Below, piece by piece: positions 7,975-16,512 of a stretch of 22,977 nucleotides of DNA. The position numbers and the translations under genes were made by a program. How positions within the stretch are numbered: position 1 is the first letter of the stretch; the number at the start of each line of letters is the position of its first letter. This stretch comes from an uncultured Prevotella sp. (GTDB taxonomy: Bacteria; Bacteroidota; Bacteroidia; Bacteroidales; Bacteroidaceae): positions 1-22,977 of the forward strand of contig CAKQPF010000057.1 in assembly GCA_934256705.1 (NCBI GenBank), given 5' to 3'. The notes under the pieces are model-generated. The model saw only the letters and a list, made by a program, of their open reading frames with translations, searched no databases and was not told the DNA's origin.

Positions 7975-9363
7975 TTATTCTTCGGTTTTTATTATTTGAC
8001 AAGCGTAAGTAGCTTCACAAACCAAGTCGTCTCCTACGAAAGCATAGCCATGCAGAGTGGAAATGCCATGACGAACAGGCCCAAGGAGATTTACCTTAAA
8101 GACAAGAGTATCACCCGGAACTACTTTCTTACGGAACTTCACGCCATCAATCTTTATGAAATAAGCAGTGTATTTCTCTGGATCTTCCATGGTATTCAGT
8201 ACGATAAGTCCGCCACATTGCGCCATTGCCTCTACCTGAAGAACTCCAGGCATTACCGGCTCATTAGGGAAATGTCCCTGGAAGAAAGGCTCATTGCTTG
8301 TAACATTCTTGATTCCAACAATACTTGTGGCACCAATTGCAACAACCTTATCTACAAGCTGCATTGGGTAACGATGAGGAAGAAGCTCCCTGATACGTTT
8401 ATTATCAAGAACCGGCTCTGCATTTGGGTCATAAATAGGAGCCTGTACTTCATGCTTGCGTATTTCCTTACGCATCTGACGTGCAAACTTATTATTTATA
8501 GTATGACCAGGACGAGTTGCTATAATGCGTCCCTTGATAGGCTTACCTATCAGAGCCATATCACCGATAACATCAAGAAGTTTGTGACGGGTACATTCGT
8601 TTTCCCATACTATAGGCTTGTGCTGAATATAGCCAAGTTTGCTTGCATTAAGGCGCTGAACCTTGAGATAATCTGCAAGTTCATCAAGTTTTTCTTGAGG
8701 TTGCTCCACCTCATAGATAACAATAGCGTTATCGAGGTCACCACCTTTAATAAGGTTTGCCTGGAGAAGAGGGATAATATCACGCACAAAGACGAATGTA
8801 CGAGCAGGTGCAATTTCCTTCGGGAAGTCCATTACATCATCTATAGTAGCAAACTGGGAGTTGATGAATTTAGACTGGAACGAGCACATTGCTGTAATGC
8901 TGAACTGGTCGTCAGGCAGGATTGTGATGCAGGAACCAGTTTTTTCGTCTTTCACCTCAATCTTGTTACGTATAATATAATAGTCTTTGGGTGCGTTTTG
9001 CTCTACGATACCAACCTCATTAATCTTGTCAACGTACATTATTGCAGAACCGTCAAGAATCGGGAATTCAGGTCCATTGACCTGAATAAGGCAGTTGTCT
9101 ATACCAAGAGCATAGAGTGCGGCAAGACCATGCTCAACAGTTGAGATGCGAACATCACCTTTTCCAATAACAGTTCCGCGCTGGGTATCAATAACATTCT
9201 CAGCCACTGCATCAATAACGGGCATTCCATCTACATCTATGCGCTGAATCTTATAACCAGTATTCTCAGCCGCAGGATTGAAAGTTACCGTAAGGCTGAG
9301 TCCTGTATGAAGTCCTTTACCGCAAAGCGAGAAACTTCCCTTTAATGTTTGCTGCTTTAACAT
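7975..9363 (-). CDS. lpxC-fabZ: Bifunctional LpxC deacetylase / FabZ dehydratase fusion
   Basis: The N-terminal half (about 1-300) is LpxC, the zinc deacetylase of UDP-3-O-acyl-GlcNAc and committed step of lipid A synthesis. The C-terminal half (about 315-462) is FabZ, the 3-hydroxyacyl-ACP dehydratase. LpxC motifs are E77-H78 (base and zinc ligand), H260 and D264 (zinc ligands) and H287; these align with E. coli E78/H79, H238, D242 and H265. FabZ motifs are LLPHRYPM, then H364 in GHFP and E378 in VEAMAQ, 14 residues apart as in E. coli. The fusion is a known Bacteroidetes trait and joins two enzymes that draw on the same acyl-ACP pool. It lies between lpxD and lpxA with leaders of 250 and 136 bases. 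Confidence 0.98.
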   Translation of the reverse strand: MLKQQTLKGSFSLCGKGLHTGLSLTVTFNPAAENTGYKIQRIDVDGMPVIDAVAENVIDTQRGTVIGKGDVRISTVEHGLAALYALGIDNCLIQVNGPEFPILDGSAIMYVDKINEVGIVEQNAPKDYYIIRNKIEVKDEKTGSCITILPDDQFSITAMCSFQSKFINSQFATIDDVMDFPKEIAPARTFVFVRDIIPLLQANLIKGGDLDNAIVIYEVEQPQEKLDELADYLKVQRLNASKLGYIQHKPIVWENECTRHKLLDVIGDMALIGKPIKGRIIATRPGHTINNKFARQMRKEIRKHEVQAPIYDPNAEPVLDNKRIRELLPHRYPMQLVDKVVAIGATSIVGIKNVTSNEPFFQGHFPNEPVMPGVLQVEAMAQCGGLIVLNTMEDPEKYTAYFIKIDGVKFRKKVVPGDTLVFKVNLLGPVRHGISTLHGYAFVGDDLVCEATYACQIIKTEE

Positions 9364-9481
9364 TGTATTATTTTATTATTATATTTATTTGCAATAGAAA
9401 GCACCTTTTATCTTTTATAGGATCACTTATACTGATTGAGCATAGAATTATCCCGTCATAATTTTCTATCAAAATATAAGG

Positions 9482-9508
9482 GCAATGCTAATTTACATAT
9501 AGCATGGC
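9482..9508 (-). other. Imperfect hairpin between lpxD and lpxC-fabZ
   Basis: The 9-base arms 9482-9490 and 9500-9508 pair with one mismatch around a 9-base loop. On the minus strand the hairpin is followed by a T/A-rich stretch. It may be a weak terminator or leader structure in the 250-base gap 9364-9613. No gene or full TAnnTTTG element was seen in that gap; one near-match (TATTCTTG) occurs. Confidence 0.35.
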
Positions 9509-9613
9509 ACATATTTCATTATGAAACAACGGAACAACAAGACCTAACCAAGAATAAAGGTTGCATTTTCTTATCTTTTTCTAATCGAAAACACTCAAGA
9601 TATTCAGAGATTA

Positions 9614-10657
9614 CTATCTTTCGTTAAGCTTAGACTGCAATTCAGCAATTTGCTTTTTAAGAGCATCCATCTCACGATACATATCTGGAAGACGACGCAT
9701 AATAGCCTGAGAGCGGAAAAATTGCTTCATTGGCATTGGAGGAGTACCGATAAGTTGCTCTCCATCCTTTATGCTTCCTGGTACTCCACTCTGAGCACCG
9801 AGCATCACGCGATCACCAATTTTGATATGTCCAGCAAGACCAACCTGACCTCCAAACATACACCATTCTCCTACTTTTGTACTTCCTGCAATACCAACTT
9901 GTGCAGACATTACTGTATTTTCTCCAATATCAGTATTGTGAGCTATCTGAACGAGGTTGTCGAGTTTTACACCTTTTCTTACGAATGTGCTTCCCATTGT
10001 GGAGCGGTCAACGCAGGTATTAGCACCGATTTCCACGTTATCCTCAATTGTAACAATACCAATCTGAGGAATTTTGTCATATCCATCCTTCGAAGGAGCA
10101 AAGCCAAAGCCATCTGCACCTATAACGCAACCGGCATGAAGAATACAATTACTACCGACCTTACAGTGATGATAAATGACAGCATTGCTATAGATTTCCG
10201 TATTATCACCGACTGTGGCCTTTTCACCGACAGTTACATGAGGATGAAGTACGCATCCATCTCCGATTACAGCACCAGGACCAATAGCGACAAAAGGACC
10301 GATATAGCAATCTTTTCCCACCTTTGCAGTTGGGTCAATGAATGCGAGAGAGTCAACACCCTTTTTCTTAGGCTTGAATGATTCATAGAGTTGGAGGAGT
10401 TTAGCCACCGCCTCATAAGCATTCTTGACACGTATAAGGGTGGCCTTTACAGGCTTCTCAAGTTCTACGCTCTCGTCAACCAAAACGATACTTGACTCTG
10501 TGTCGTAGATATAATGGGTATATTTAGGATTAGACAAGAAAGAAATAGCGCCTGCTTTTCCTTCTTCTATCTTGGCAAAGTCATGGACTGTGGCATTTTC
10601 ATCGCCTTCCACACGACCTTGAATTAGTTCTGCAATCTGCTTTGCTGAAAATTCCAT
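9614..10657 (-). CDS. lpxD: UDP-3-O-(3-hydroxyacyl)glucosamine N-acyltransferase
   Basis: Adds the second 3-hydroxyacyl chain, at the 2-amino group, after LpxC has acted. The 347 residues comprise an N-terminal uridine-binding domain (about 1-100), a hexapeptide-repeat beta-helix (about 105-300) and a C-terminal helix (311-347) rich in Lys, Glu and Leu that probably packs in the trimer. Catalytic H240 lies in NLVQIAHN, equivalent to E. coli H239. The ATG at 10657 is the first in frame and has a TAnnTTTG element about 120 bases upstream. It is the first gene of the lipid A group in transcription order. Confidence 0.97.
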   Translation of the reverse strand: MEFSAKQIAELIQGRVEGDENATVHDFAKIEEGKAGAISFLSNPKYTHYIYDTESSIVLVDESVELEKPVKATLIRVKNAYEAVAKLLQLYESFKPKKKGVDSLAFIDPTAKVGKDCYIGPFVAIGPGAVIGDGCVLHPHVTVGEKATVGDNTEIYSNAVIYHHCKVGSNCILHAGCVIGADGFGFAPSKDGYDKIPQIGIVTIEDNVEIGANTCVDRSTMGSTFVRKGVKLDNLVQIAHNTDIGENTVMSAQVGIAGSTKVGEWCMFGGQVGLAGHIKIGDRVMLGAQSGVPGSIKDGEQLIGTPPMPMKQFFRSQAIMRRLPDMYREMDALKKQIAELQSKLNER

Positions 10658-10775
10658 ATTTTATTTTTTTCGCGAAACCGACTTATTCTGTTAGATTTCA
10701 TCATGGTCTATCCGACCTGACTCTTTGGCAGTACTATAACATTAATAAGACGGATTATATATTTACATTTGGTTG

Positions 10776-10783
10776 CAAATTTA
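10776..10783 (-). promoter_or_regulatory. -7 promoter element for lpxD
   Basis: The minus strand reads TAAATTTG followed by C, a match to TAnnTTTG. It would give lpxD a 5' leader of about 110 bases. The -33 element is only a T-run about 21 bases upstream. Confidence 0.55.
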
Positions 10784-10966
10784 CGAAAAAAATCCAAAAC
10801 AGCGAAAACTTTGCTCAACTATTTGCGTTTCGTACATACCTTTTAGGATTTCAACAACATATTTCGCTTTAATTTATGCACAAATATCTCGCAAGCGTGC
10901 AAAAGCATTTACAAACCACTGCAATGCGGAATTTTAATAATTTAATATAATTTCAATTCTTTTACA

Positions 10967-11030
10967 GAATAAAACCAAAACTTTTTCCTCCTGTTTTCCG
11001 TAAAATAACGACCTAAACAGAAGGAAAAAG
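10967..11030 (-). terminator. Terminator of the pyrF transcript (G-U wobble on the minus strand)
   Basis: Arms 10981-10996 and 11015-11030 form a 16-base stem around an 18-base loop. The one imperfect position is C-A on the + strand but G-U on the minus strand, so the fold is complete only in minus-strand RNA. On that strand the stem is followed by TTTTGGTTTTATTC. It lies about 75 bases after pyrF. Confidence 0.8.
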
Positions 11031-11040
11031 AAATGTAAAC

Positions 11041-11083
11041 ATGCGGTTTCCAGAAGCATTCCTTGGAAATAGAAGAACCGCAT
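11041..11083 (-). other. Second hairpin just after pyrF
   Basis: Outer arms 11041-11048 and 11076-11083 pair perfectly over 8 bases, and inner TTCCA/TGGAA can extend the fold. It sits 24 bases after the pyrF stop and before the main terminator. It could protect the mRNA 3' end or act as a weaker terminator, since the following T-tract is interrupted. Confidence 0.5.
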
Positions 11084-11106
11084 TGGGGGAATATAAAATT
11101 CCGTCT

Positions 11107-11931
11107 TTATAGCTTTTCCAATTCTACAGCCATTTCCTGCTGAAGTTTCTTTGCACTTTCGGCAGCAGCTTCTGCAAAGCTTTCTGTCTTGTCAGCATAG
11201 ATGATGCCACGTGATGAATTGACGAGAAGACCGCAATCTTTGAGTATTCCATATTTGCAAACCTCCTGAAGACTTCCGCCTTGCGCACCAACACCTGGAA
11301 CGAGAAGGAAACTTGTAGGCGCAACCTTACGAATGTCAGTAAACATCTCACCACGAGTAGCACCTACCACATACATCATGTTCTCATCATTTCCCCACTC
11401 CTGCGACTTTCTTATCACCTTTTCAAAGAGTCTTTCGCCCTCTTTATCCTCGGTAAACTGGAAGTCGAAACTACCTTTATTACTTGTAAGAGCGAGCAAG
11501 ATAACCCATTTTCCATCATGACCATCAAGGAAAGGCACGACGGAATCCTCGCCCATATATGGAGCGACAGTGAGAGCATCAACATCATATTCGTCAAAGA
11601 AAGTCTTGGCATACATCTTTGAGGTATTACCAATGTCGCCTCTTTTTGCATCAGCGATGACAAACATCTCAGGATAGTTTTCCTTCAGATAAGCAATCGT
11701 CTTCTCGAATGCAACCATTCCCTTCACTCCATACGCCTCATAGAATGCCAGATTAGGCTTGTAAGCCACGCAATAAGGTGCAGTTGCATCAATAATGGCT
11801 TTATTGAAAGCAAATATCGGATCCTCTTCTGAGAGAAGATGCTGAGGAATCTTGTTGAGGTCCACGTCAAGTCCTACGCAAAGAAAACTCTTCTTCTTGA
11901 ATATTTCTGTTACGAGTTGGTCTCTATTCAT
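11107..11931 (-). CDS. pyrF: Orotidine 5'-phosphate decarboxylase (long type)
   Basis: Decarboxylates OMP to UMP, the last step of pyrimidine synthesis. The 274 residues carry the catalytic motif DAKRGD at 94-99, KPNLAFYEAYG (58-68), and LVPGVGAQGG towards the C-terminus, as in the longer OMPDC subfamily found in Bacteroidetes and Actinobacteria. The open frame extends to 11994, but the extra 21 residues lack family similarity and are Lys/Cys-rich. MNRDQLV at 11931 gives the usual length, so I chose that start. It lies 100 bases downstream of a 48-residue small gene and ends the phoH-to-pyrF block, followed by two hairpins. Confidence 0.96.
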   Translation of the reverse strand: MNRDQLVTEIFKKKSFLCVGLDVDLNKIPQHLLSEEDPIFAFNKAIIDATAPYCVAYKPNLAFYEAYGVKGMVAFEKTIAYLKENYPEMFVIADAKRGDIGNTSKMYAKTFFDEYDVDALTVAPYMGEDSVVPFLDGHDGKWVILLALTSNKGSFDFQFTEDKEGERLFEKVIRKSQEWGNDENMMYVVGATRGEMFTDIRKVAPTSFLLVPGVGAQGGSLQEVCKYGILKDCGLLVNSSRGIIYADKTESFAEAAAESAKKLQQEMAVELEKL

Positions 11932-12031
11932 AGTAATTAAATGTTTATTTTGGGTTTTACACTTTCTTTTCACGTCAATTCCACACCGGCTCAAGCACTT
12001 GCAATCAAGGCTTCAATCCGTTATAGACGTA

Positions 12032-12178
12032 TTATTTCGGTTGCTCTGTCTTTGGTAATTCAATGTTGCGATCAGGAATACGGCGCGACTCGACCATACG
12101 ATTGATGAACTCGCTGGCACTTACAGTCCGCTCGTCAGTTTCATCCTTCTTCCTTGTAATAGTCGTAAACTTTGCCAT
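12032..12178 (-). CDS. Small protein of unknown function, 48 aa, between prfA and pyrF
   Basis: A complete frame runs from ATG (12176-12178) to TAA (12032-12034). The product begins MAKFTTITRKKDETDERTVS and ends PKTEQPK. It is highly charged, with a basic patch, an acidic patch, and a probable short helix around ASEFINRMVESRR (21-33), then Pro-rich ends. There is no signal peptide, membrane segment or Cys. It is 72 bases after prfA and 100 bases before pyrF, in the same direction, filling most of an otherwise empty gap. The third-position base use resembles neighbouring genes. I do not recognise the family and assign no function. Being short, it could be a chance frame, but the position and composition favour a real gene. 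Confidence 0.65.
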   Translation of the reverse strand: MAKFTTITRKKDETDERTVSASEFINRMVESRRIPDRNIELPKTEQPK

Positions 12179-12250
12179 AGTCAATTCGAATGCAAAAATT
12201 AAAAACCACAAACAGCTACTTTATCAATGCCTCAACTTGAAGAAAGAGAC

Positions 12251-13360
12251 TTAAAGTTCAGCCTCTTTCATTCTTTCTGCGTTCTCAGCTACAGTGAGAG
12301 CATCTATCATCGGCTGGATATCACCAGCAAGGAATCCGTTCAGGTCATGAGTAGTATAACCTATGCGATGATCCGTAACACGTCCCTGTGGGAAATTGTA
12401 TGTACGAATCTTGGCAGAACGGTCACCGGTTGAGACGAGACTCTTTCTGCGATTGGCAATATCATCGACATACTTCTGATGCTCACGATCATAAATATAT
12501 GTACGCAAGCGTGCGAGTGCACGCTCCTTGTTCTTAGGCTGATCTCGCGTTTCAGTACACTCAATGAGGATTTCCTCTGTCTCTCCCGTATTAGGATTCT
12601 TCCACATGTATCGTGCACGAACACCGGATTCCACCTTATTTACATTCTGACCACCAGCACCAGAAGAGCGGAATGTGTCCCACTTGATTTCGCCTTCATT
12701 GATGTTCACCTCAAAAGGATCAGCCTCGGGGAGAACAGCAACCGTTGCGGCACTGGTCTGCATACGACCGTTTGACTCTGTGACAGGAACGCGCTGTACG
12801 CGATGAACGCCTGATTCATATTTCAGCACGCCATACACATCAGCTCCACTGACAGCGAAATCGATTTCCTTAAATCCTCCTACTGCGCCCTCACTGACAT
12901 CAGTGACAGAGAGGTTCCAACCCTTGGATTCGCAGAAACGCTTGTACATCTGGAAGAGATCACCTGCAAAAAGGCAAGCTTCATCACCTCCAGTTCCTGC
13001 ACGGATTTCCATCTGAACATTCTTGGCATCCTCCGGATCCTTCGGAATAAGAGCAATCTTGATTTCCTCCTCAAGCTTAGGCTGGAGTTCTTCATTTTCT
13101 GCAAGTTGCTCACGAGCCATCTCCTTCATGTCAGGATCTGTCTCATTCATTATGATATTCTTGGCCTCGGAGATTTGTCCGAGACAGTTAATATACTTCT
13201 GACGAAGCTTGACAATATCTTCAAGGTCCTTGTACTCCTTGGTCAACTTCACATATCTCTGCTGGTCTGCAATGACAGAAGGGTCTGTGATAAGAGTACT
13301 TACCTCTTCGTAACGGCTCTCAAGTCCGTCAAGTTTCTGTAGTATGTTGTTTTTATCCAT
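12251..13360 (-). CDS. prfA: Peptide chain release factor 1
   Basis: Recognises UAA and UAG in the ribosomal A site and triggers release of the finished protein. The 369 residues include the GGQ hydrolysis motif at 236-238 in SSGAGGQNVNKVES and the tripeptide codon-reading motif at 192-194, here PVT rather than the PAT of E. coli. RF2's SPF is absent, so this is RF1. Domain 1 (about 1-100) is helical and charged. It lies 102 bases downstream of purM. No prmC methyltransferase gene follows, unlike in E. coli. Confidence 0.98.
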   Translation of the reverse strand: MDKNNILQKLDGLESRYEEVSTLITDPSVIADQQRYVKLTKEYKDLEDIVKLRQKYINCLGQISEAKNIIMNETDPDMKEMAREQLAENEELQPKLEEEIKIALIPKDPEDAKNVQMEIRAGTGGDEACLFAGDLFQMYKRFCESKGWNLSVTDVSEGAVGGFKEIDFAVSGADVYGVLKYESGVHRVQRVPVTESNGRMQTSAATVAVLPEADPFEVNINEGEIKWDTFRSSGAGGQNVNKVESGVRARYMWKNPNTGETEEILIECTETRDQPKNKERALARLRTYIYDREHQKYVDDIANRRKSLVSTGDRSAKIRTYNFPQGRVTDHRIGYTTHDLNGFLAGDIQPMIDALTVAENAERMKEAEL

Positions 13361-13462
13361 TTACTATTTAAGTGGGTTCTAATAATTACTTCGCTTTAGA
13401 TATTTGCTATTTGGCACTAATGCTGATTTACCGTTTGGGGTTCAACTAATGCGAAAGTGAAG

Positions 13463-14626
13463 TTAATAATTGAACTCTCCGTACTCAGACTTGATTGTCA
13501 GGGACTTCTTGCCTTCCTCGATGCGTCCGATTACCTGTGCATCAATATCAAATGACTTGCTGATAGCGATAACCTGATCTGCAACCTCTGGACGAACGTA
13601 GATTTCCATACGGTGTCCCATATTGAATACCTGATACATTTCCTTCCAGTCAGTGCCGCTCTCATCATGAATCATCTTGAAGAGAGGAGGAACAGGGAAC
13701 ATGTTGTCCTTGATGACGCGGCAGTTGTCACTCACGAAATGCAGCACCTTGGTCTGGGCGCCACCAGTACAATGCACCATACCATGTATTTCAGGACGCA
13801 GAGCATCGAGCAGTTTCTTGATTACAGGAGCGTAAGTTCTTGTAGGAGAAAGCACTAACTGGCCGGCATCAAGTCCTACTTCATCTATCATTTCAGTAAG
13901 TTTCTTCGTGCCGCTATAGACCAATTCATCAGGCACCGCCTTGTCAAAGCTCTCCGGATATTTCTCAGCAAGATACTTTGAGAACACATCGTGACGGGCG
14001 GAAGTCAAGCCGTTGCTGCCCATACCTCCATTGTATTTCTTCTCATAAGTAGCCTGACCGGTAGAAGAAAGTCCCACGATAACATCGCCAGGACGAATAT
14101 TAGCATTATCGATAACATCACTTCTCTTCATGCGGCAAGTGACGGTAGAGTCAACGATGATGGTGCGTACGAGGTCACCGACATCAGCAGTCTCTCCACC
14201 TGTAGGATAAATGCCGACACCCATCTCGCGAAGTTCCTCCAGAAGTTCGTCTGTACCATTTATGACGGCAGAAATCACCTCTCCTGGAATAAGCATCTTA
14301 TTGCGTCCGATAGTAGAACTAACAAGGATATTATCCACAGCTCCGACACAAAGGAGGTCGTCAGTATTCATCACGATGGCATCCTGGGCAATACCTTTCC
14401 ATACAGAGATGTCGCCAGTCTCCTTCCAATACATATATGCAAGACTTGACTTAGTTCCAGCACCGTCAGCGTGCATGATATTGCAGTACTCAGGATCACC
14501 GCCGAGCACGTCAGGTATAATCTTGCAGAAAGCCTGTGGGAAGATTCCCTTGTCAATGTTCTTGATTGCGTTGTGCACATCTTCCTTAGCGGCACTCACG
14601 CCTCGCATCATGTATCTGTTGTTCAT
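13463..14626 (-). CDS. purM: Phosphoribosylformylglycinamidine cyclo-ligase (AIR synthase)
   Basis: Closes the imidazole ring of purines, converting FGAM to AIR with ATP. The 387 residues are about 40 longer than E. coli PurM. Motifs visible are HADGAGTKSS (52-61), the metal/nucleotide motif VMNTDDLLCVGA (85-96), PTGGETADVGD and a glycine-rich GGMGSNGLTSAR loop. These place it in the PurM/PurL ATP-binding superfamily, and the overall order fits PurM. The start MNNRYMMRGVSAAKED at 14626 is the first ATG in frame; ATGs at residues 6 and 7 are alternatives. It lies between aroE and prfA with spacers of 149 and 102 bases. Confidence 0.95.
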   Translation of the reverse strand: MNNRYMMRGVSAAKEDVHNAIKNIDKGIFPQAFCKIIPDVLGGDPEYCNIMHADGAGTKSSLAYMYWKETGDISVWKGIAQDAIVMNTDDLLCVGAVDNILVSSTIGRNKMLIPGEVISAVINGTDELLEELREMGVGIYPTGGETADVGDLVRTIIVDSTVTCRMKRSDVIDNANIRPGDVIVGLSSTGQATYEKKYNGGMGSNGLTSARHDVFSKYLAEKYPESFDKAVPDELVYSGTKKLTEMIDEVGLDAGQLVLSPTRTYAPVIKKLLDALRPEIHGMVHCTGGAQTKVLHFVSDNCRVIKDNMFPVPPLFKMIHDESGTDWKEMYQVFNMGHRMEIYVRPEVADQVIAISKSFDIDAQVIGRIEEGKKSLTIKSEYGEFNY

Positions 14627-14775
14627 TTTTGATAATATGATATTTGGGTATTGTTTTTATTTCTTTTCAAATCTTACTGAGCCATCGTCTGCCTGCACAC
14701 CTGATTCCTCTCTTTATTGGATAGAGCGATGCAACAAGAGCAGTTCCGGTGACAAACGATATGGAATGACGGGAT

Positions 14776-15516
14776 TTAAGAGTTCCATATATTCCATCCT
14801 TCCTCAGCCTGAAGCAGGAGCATTTCAAGTCCGTTCTTGACCGTAGCATCCTTTTCTTTTCCTTTTCTGAGGAACAGCGTCTCTTCCGGATTATAGATCA
14901 AATCGTAGAGCAGGAACGAATCGTCGATGCAGTCATAAGGCAGGTTTGGACATTCATCGAAATGAGGAGCCATCCCGCATGGGGTGCAGTTTACTATCAC
15001 TTTATACTCTTCCAGCAGTTCTGGAGTAACCTGTTCATAGGTAATAGTATCATCTTTCTCTGAGCGGCTGACTTTCAAGGTCTCAAGCCCGAGCTTGCCA
15101 AGTCCATATTCGACTGCCTTCGAAGCACCGCCTGTGCCGAGCACAAGCGCTTTAGTATGCAAGGGTCTGAGAAGGGGCTTTATACTGTTGACAAATCCTA
15201 CGACATCAGAATTAAATCCTTTCAGCACTGCATTTTCGCCGTTATGGGTCACTTTCACCACGTTCACGGCACCGATTTCCGCCGCCTCTGGAGCGATATA
15301 GTCGAGATAATCCATCACCTTCTCCTTATAAGGAATGGTGACATTAAATCCTGCAAGGTCAGGATTACTTCCTATTACCGTCGTGACATCTTGAATATCA
15401 GGAATTTCAAAATTCTCATAGACGGCATTTATAGCCTCATTCTTGAACTTCTCATTGAAATATCCCATGGAGAAAGAGTGTCCGAGAGGATAGCCTATAA
15501 GTCCGTATTTCTTCAT
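14776..15516 (-). CDS. aroE: Shikimate dehydrogenase
   Basis: Reduces 3-dehydroshikimate to shikimate with NADPH in aromatic amino acid and chorismate synthesis. The 246 residues are slightly shorter than the E. coli enzyme (272). The shikimate site shows S14 and S16 in GHSFS, N58 and catalytic K64 in FNVTIPYKEK, and D104 in FNSD. The nucleotide fold shows GTGGAS at 127-132. NCTPCGM follows in the C-terminal half. Chorismate also feeds menaquinone synthesis, in which the adjacent menG acts. The ATG at 15516 is the only good start. Confidence 0.96.
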   Translation of the reverse strand: MKKYGLIGYPLGHSFSMGYFNEKFKNEAINAVYENFEIPDIQDVTTVIGSNPDLAGFNVTIPYKEKVMDYLDYIAPEAAEIGAVNVVKVTHNGENAVLKGFNSDVVGFVNSIKPLLRPLHTKALVLGTGGASKAVEYGLGKLGLETLKVSRSEKDDTITYEQVTPELLEEYKVIVNCTPCGMAPHFDECPNLPYDCIDDSFLLYDLIYNPEETLFLRKGKEKDATVKNGLEMLLLQAEEGWNIWNS

Positions 15517-15632
15517 ATCTTAGTAAGAGTTTAGACGTATTCAGTAAGTAAATCCTTCTGGTCGTGAGCAGATATCATCAGAGACTATCATGCAGGAAAG
15601 CTCTGACAAATGTCTTTAACCGCCATTAATAA

Positions 15633-16367
15633 TTATTTCTTAGCCAGATACATAGTGCAGATTCCGAAAGTAAGTCTTTGGAATGACGCTTCGGAAAAGC
15701 CCACCCTTCTGAGCACTTCCTTCATTGTTTCACCTTGCGGGAATGCCTCGATGGTTCTGGTAAGATAGGAATAGGCGCTGCTGTCCTTTGAGATTATCTT
15801 GCCATAAACAGGCAATACAGAGTGGCTATAGAGGTGGAAGAGCTGCTTCATTGGAAATCTGACAGGCGAAGTAAGCTCTATGATGCAGAGCATTCCTCCG
15901 TCCTTTAGCACTCGATACATCTCTCTCAGCCCTTTTTCCAGGTCCTGGAAGTTTCTGATTCCGAAAGCTGCAGTCACGGCATCAAAGGTATCATTCTCAT
16001 AGGAAAGCCTCAGACAATCCTCTTTTGCAAAGGAAATCACGTCATCAAGACCTTTTTCCTTCACCTTCTTGCGTCCCACCTGCATCATTCCTTCCGAGAT
16101 GTCAATGCCTATCAGCTTTTCCGGTCTGAGCATTTCAGCCGCAAGGATGGCAAAGTCACCGGTTCCCGTAGCGACATCGAGCATCATCTTGGGTTTATGC
16201 GGAAGCAAAGCCTCTATAGCCTTGCGTCTCCAATAGCGGTCAATATCCCATGACAGCCTATGGTTCAGGGTGTCATAAGTCGGCGCGATGTTGTCAAACA
16301 TCGTCTCCACCAGTTGCCCTTTATCACCTTCACCGTCGTAAGGTTTTATCGTTTCTTGCTTATACAT
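15633..16367 (-). CDS. menG: Demethylmenaquinone methyltransferase
   Basis: An SAM-dependent C-methyltransferase of the UbiE/MenG family. It performs the last step of menaquinone synthesis, and in this phylum menaquinone is the expected quinone. The 244 residues show YDTLNHRLSWDIDRYWR (31-47), SAM motif I LDVATGTGDF (63-72), IGIDIS (86-91) and the family motif AFGIRNF (134-140). The ATG at 16367 is the first in frame. It lies between purC and aroE, with a 145-base repeat-containing spacer on the purC side. Confidence 0.95.
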   Translation of the reverse strand: MYKQETIKPYDGEGDKGQLVETMFDNIAPTYDTLNHRLSWDIDRYWRRKAIEALLPHKPKMMLDVATGTGDFAILAAEMLRPEKLIGIDISEGMMQVGRKKVKEKGLDDVISFAKEDCLRLSYENDTFDAVTAAFGIRNFQDLEKGLREMYRVLKDGGMLCIIELTSPVRFPMKQLFHLYSHSVLPVYGKIISKDSSAYSYLTRTIEAFPQGETMKEVLRRVGFSEASFQRLTFGICTMYLAKK

Positions 16368-16370
16368 CAG

Positions 16371-16507
16371 GGTTGTTGTTTAGTTGTTTTGTCGGTTAGT
16401 TGTTTAGTTGGTTGCTTTGTGGCGAAATGAAGCCAGCAGTCTGTCGAAGCAGACGATGACACATCATAACTGCCAGATTACAAGACAACTAAACAACTAA
16501 ACAACCA
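16371..16507. repeat. TTAGTTG-type short repeats in inverted arrangement between purC and menG
   Basis: The left part has two copies of a GTTGTTTAGTTG-like unit (about 16374-16410). The right part (16484-16507) has the complementary CAACTAAACAAC units. A 15-base perfect inverted pair is 16396-16410 with 16486-16500. Between them a small GTCTG/CAGAC hairpin can form. Together they could fold into a long hairpin in the purC-menG transcript. The repeats look like variable-number intergenic repeats seen in this phylum. Confidence 0.7.
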
Positions 16508-16512
16508 TCCAA

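Larger units (their letters stand above)
10658..11106. other. 449-base gap between pyrF and lpxD
   Basis: This AT-rich gap holds the lpxD promoter element (10776-10783) on the left and two hairpins that follow pyrF on the right (10981-11030 and 11041-11083). A 76-codon frame on the + strand (10642-10872) overlaps the lpxD start and its promoter and looks random. I see no gene here. Confidence 0.7.

Noticed and set aside
7996..9144. 382-codon frame on the + strand opposite lpxC-fabZ
   Set aside because: It is a shadow of a well-supported gene. Its composition is rich in Cys, Asn and Tyr with no recognisable domain.
9650..10381. 243-codon frame on the + strand opposite lpxD
   Set aside because: It is antisense to hexapeptide repeats of lpxD and shows no motif or promoter of its own.
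10642..10872. 76-codon + strand frame upstream of lpxD
   Set aside because: It overlaps the lpxD start and its promoter, and its sequence looks random.
11932..11994. N-terminal extension of pyrF
   Set aside because: The added 21 residues do not resemble the family, and the internal ATG gives the usual length.
16371..16507. Possible CRISPR array
   Set aside because: The units are short and partly inverted, with no regular spacers and no cas genes nearby.
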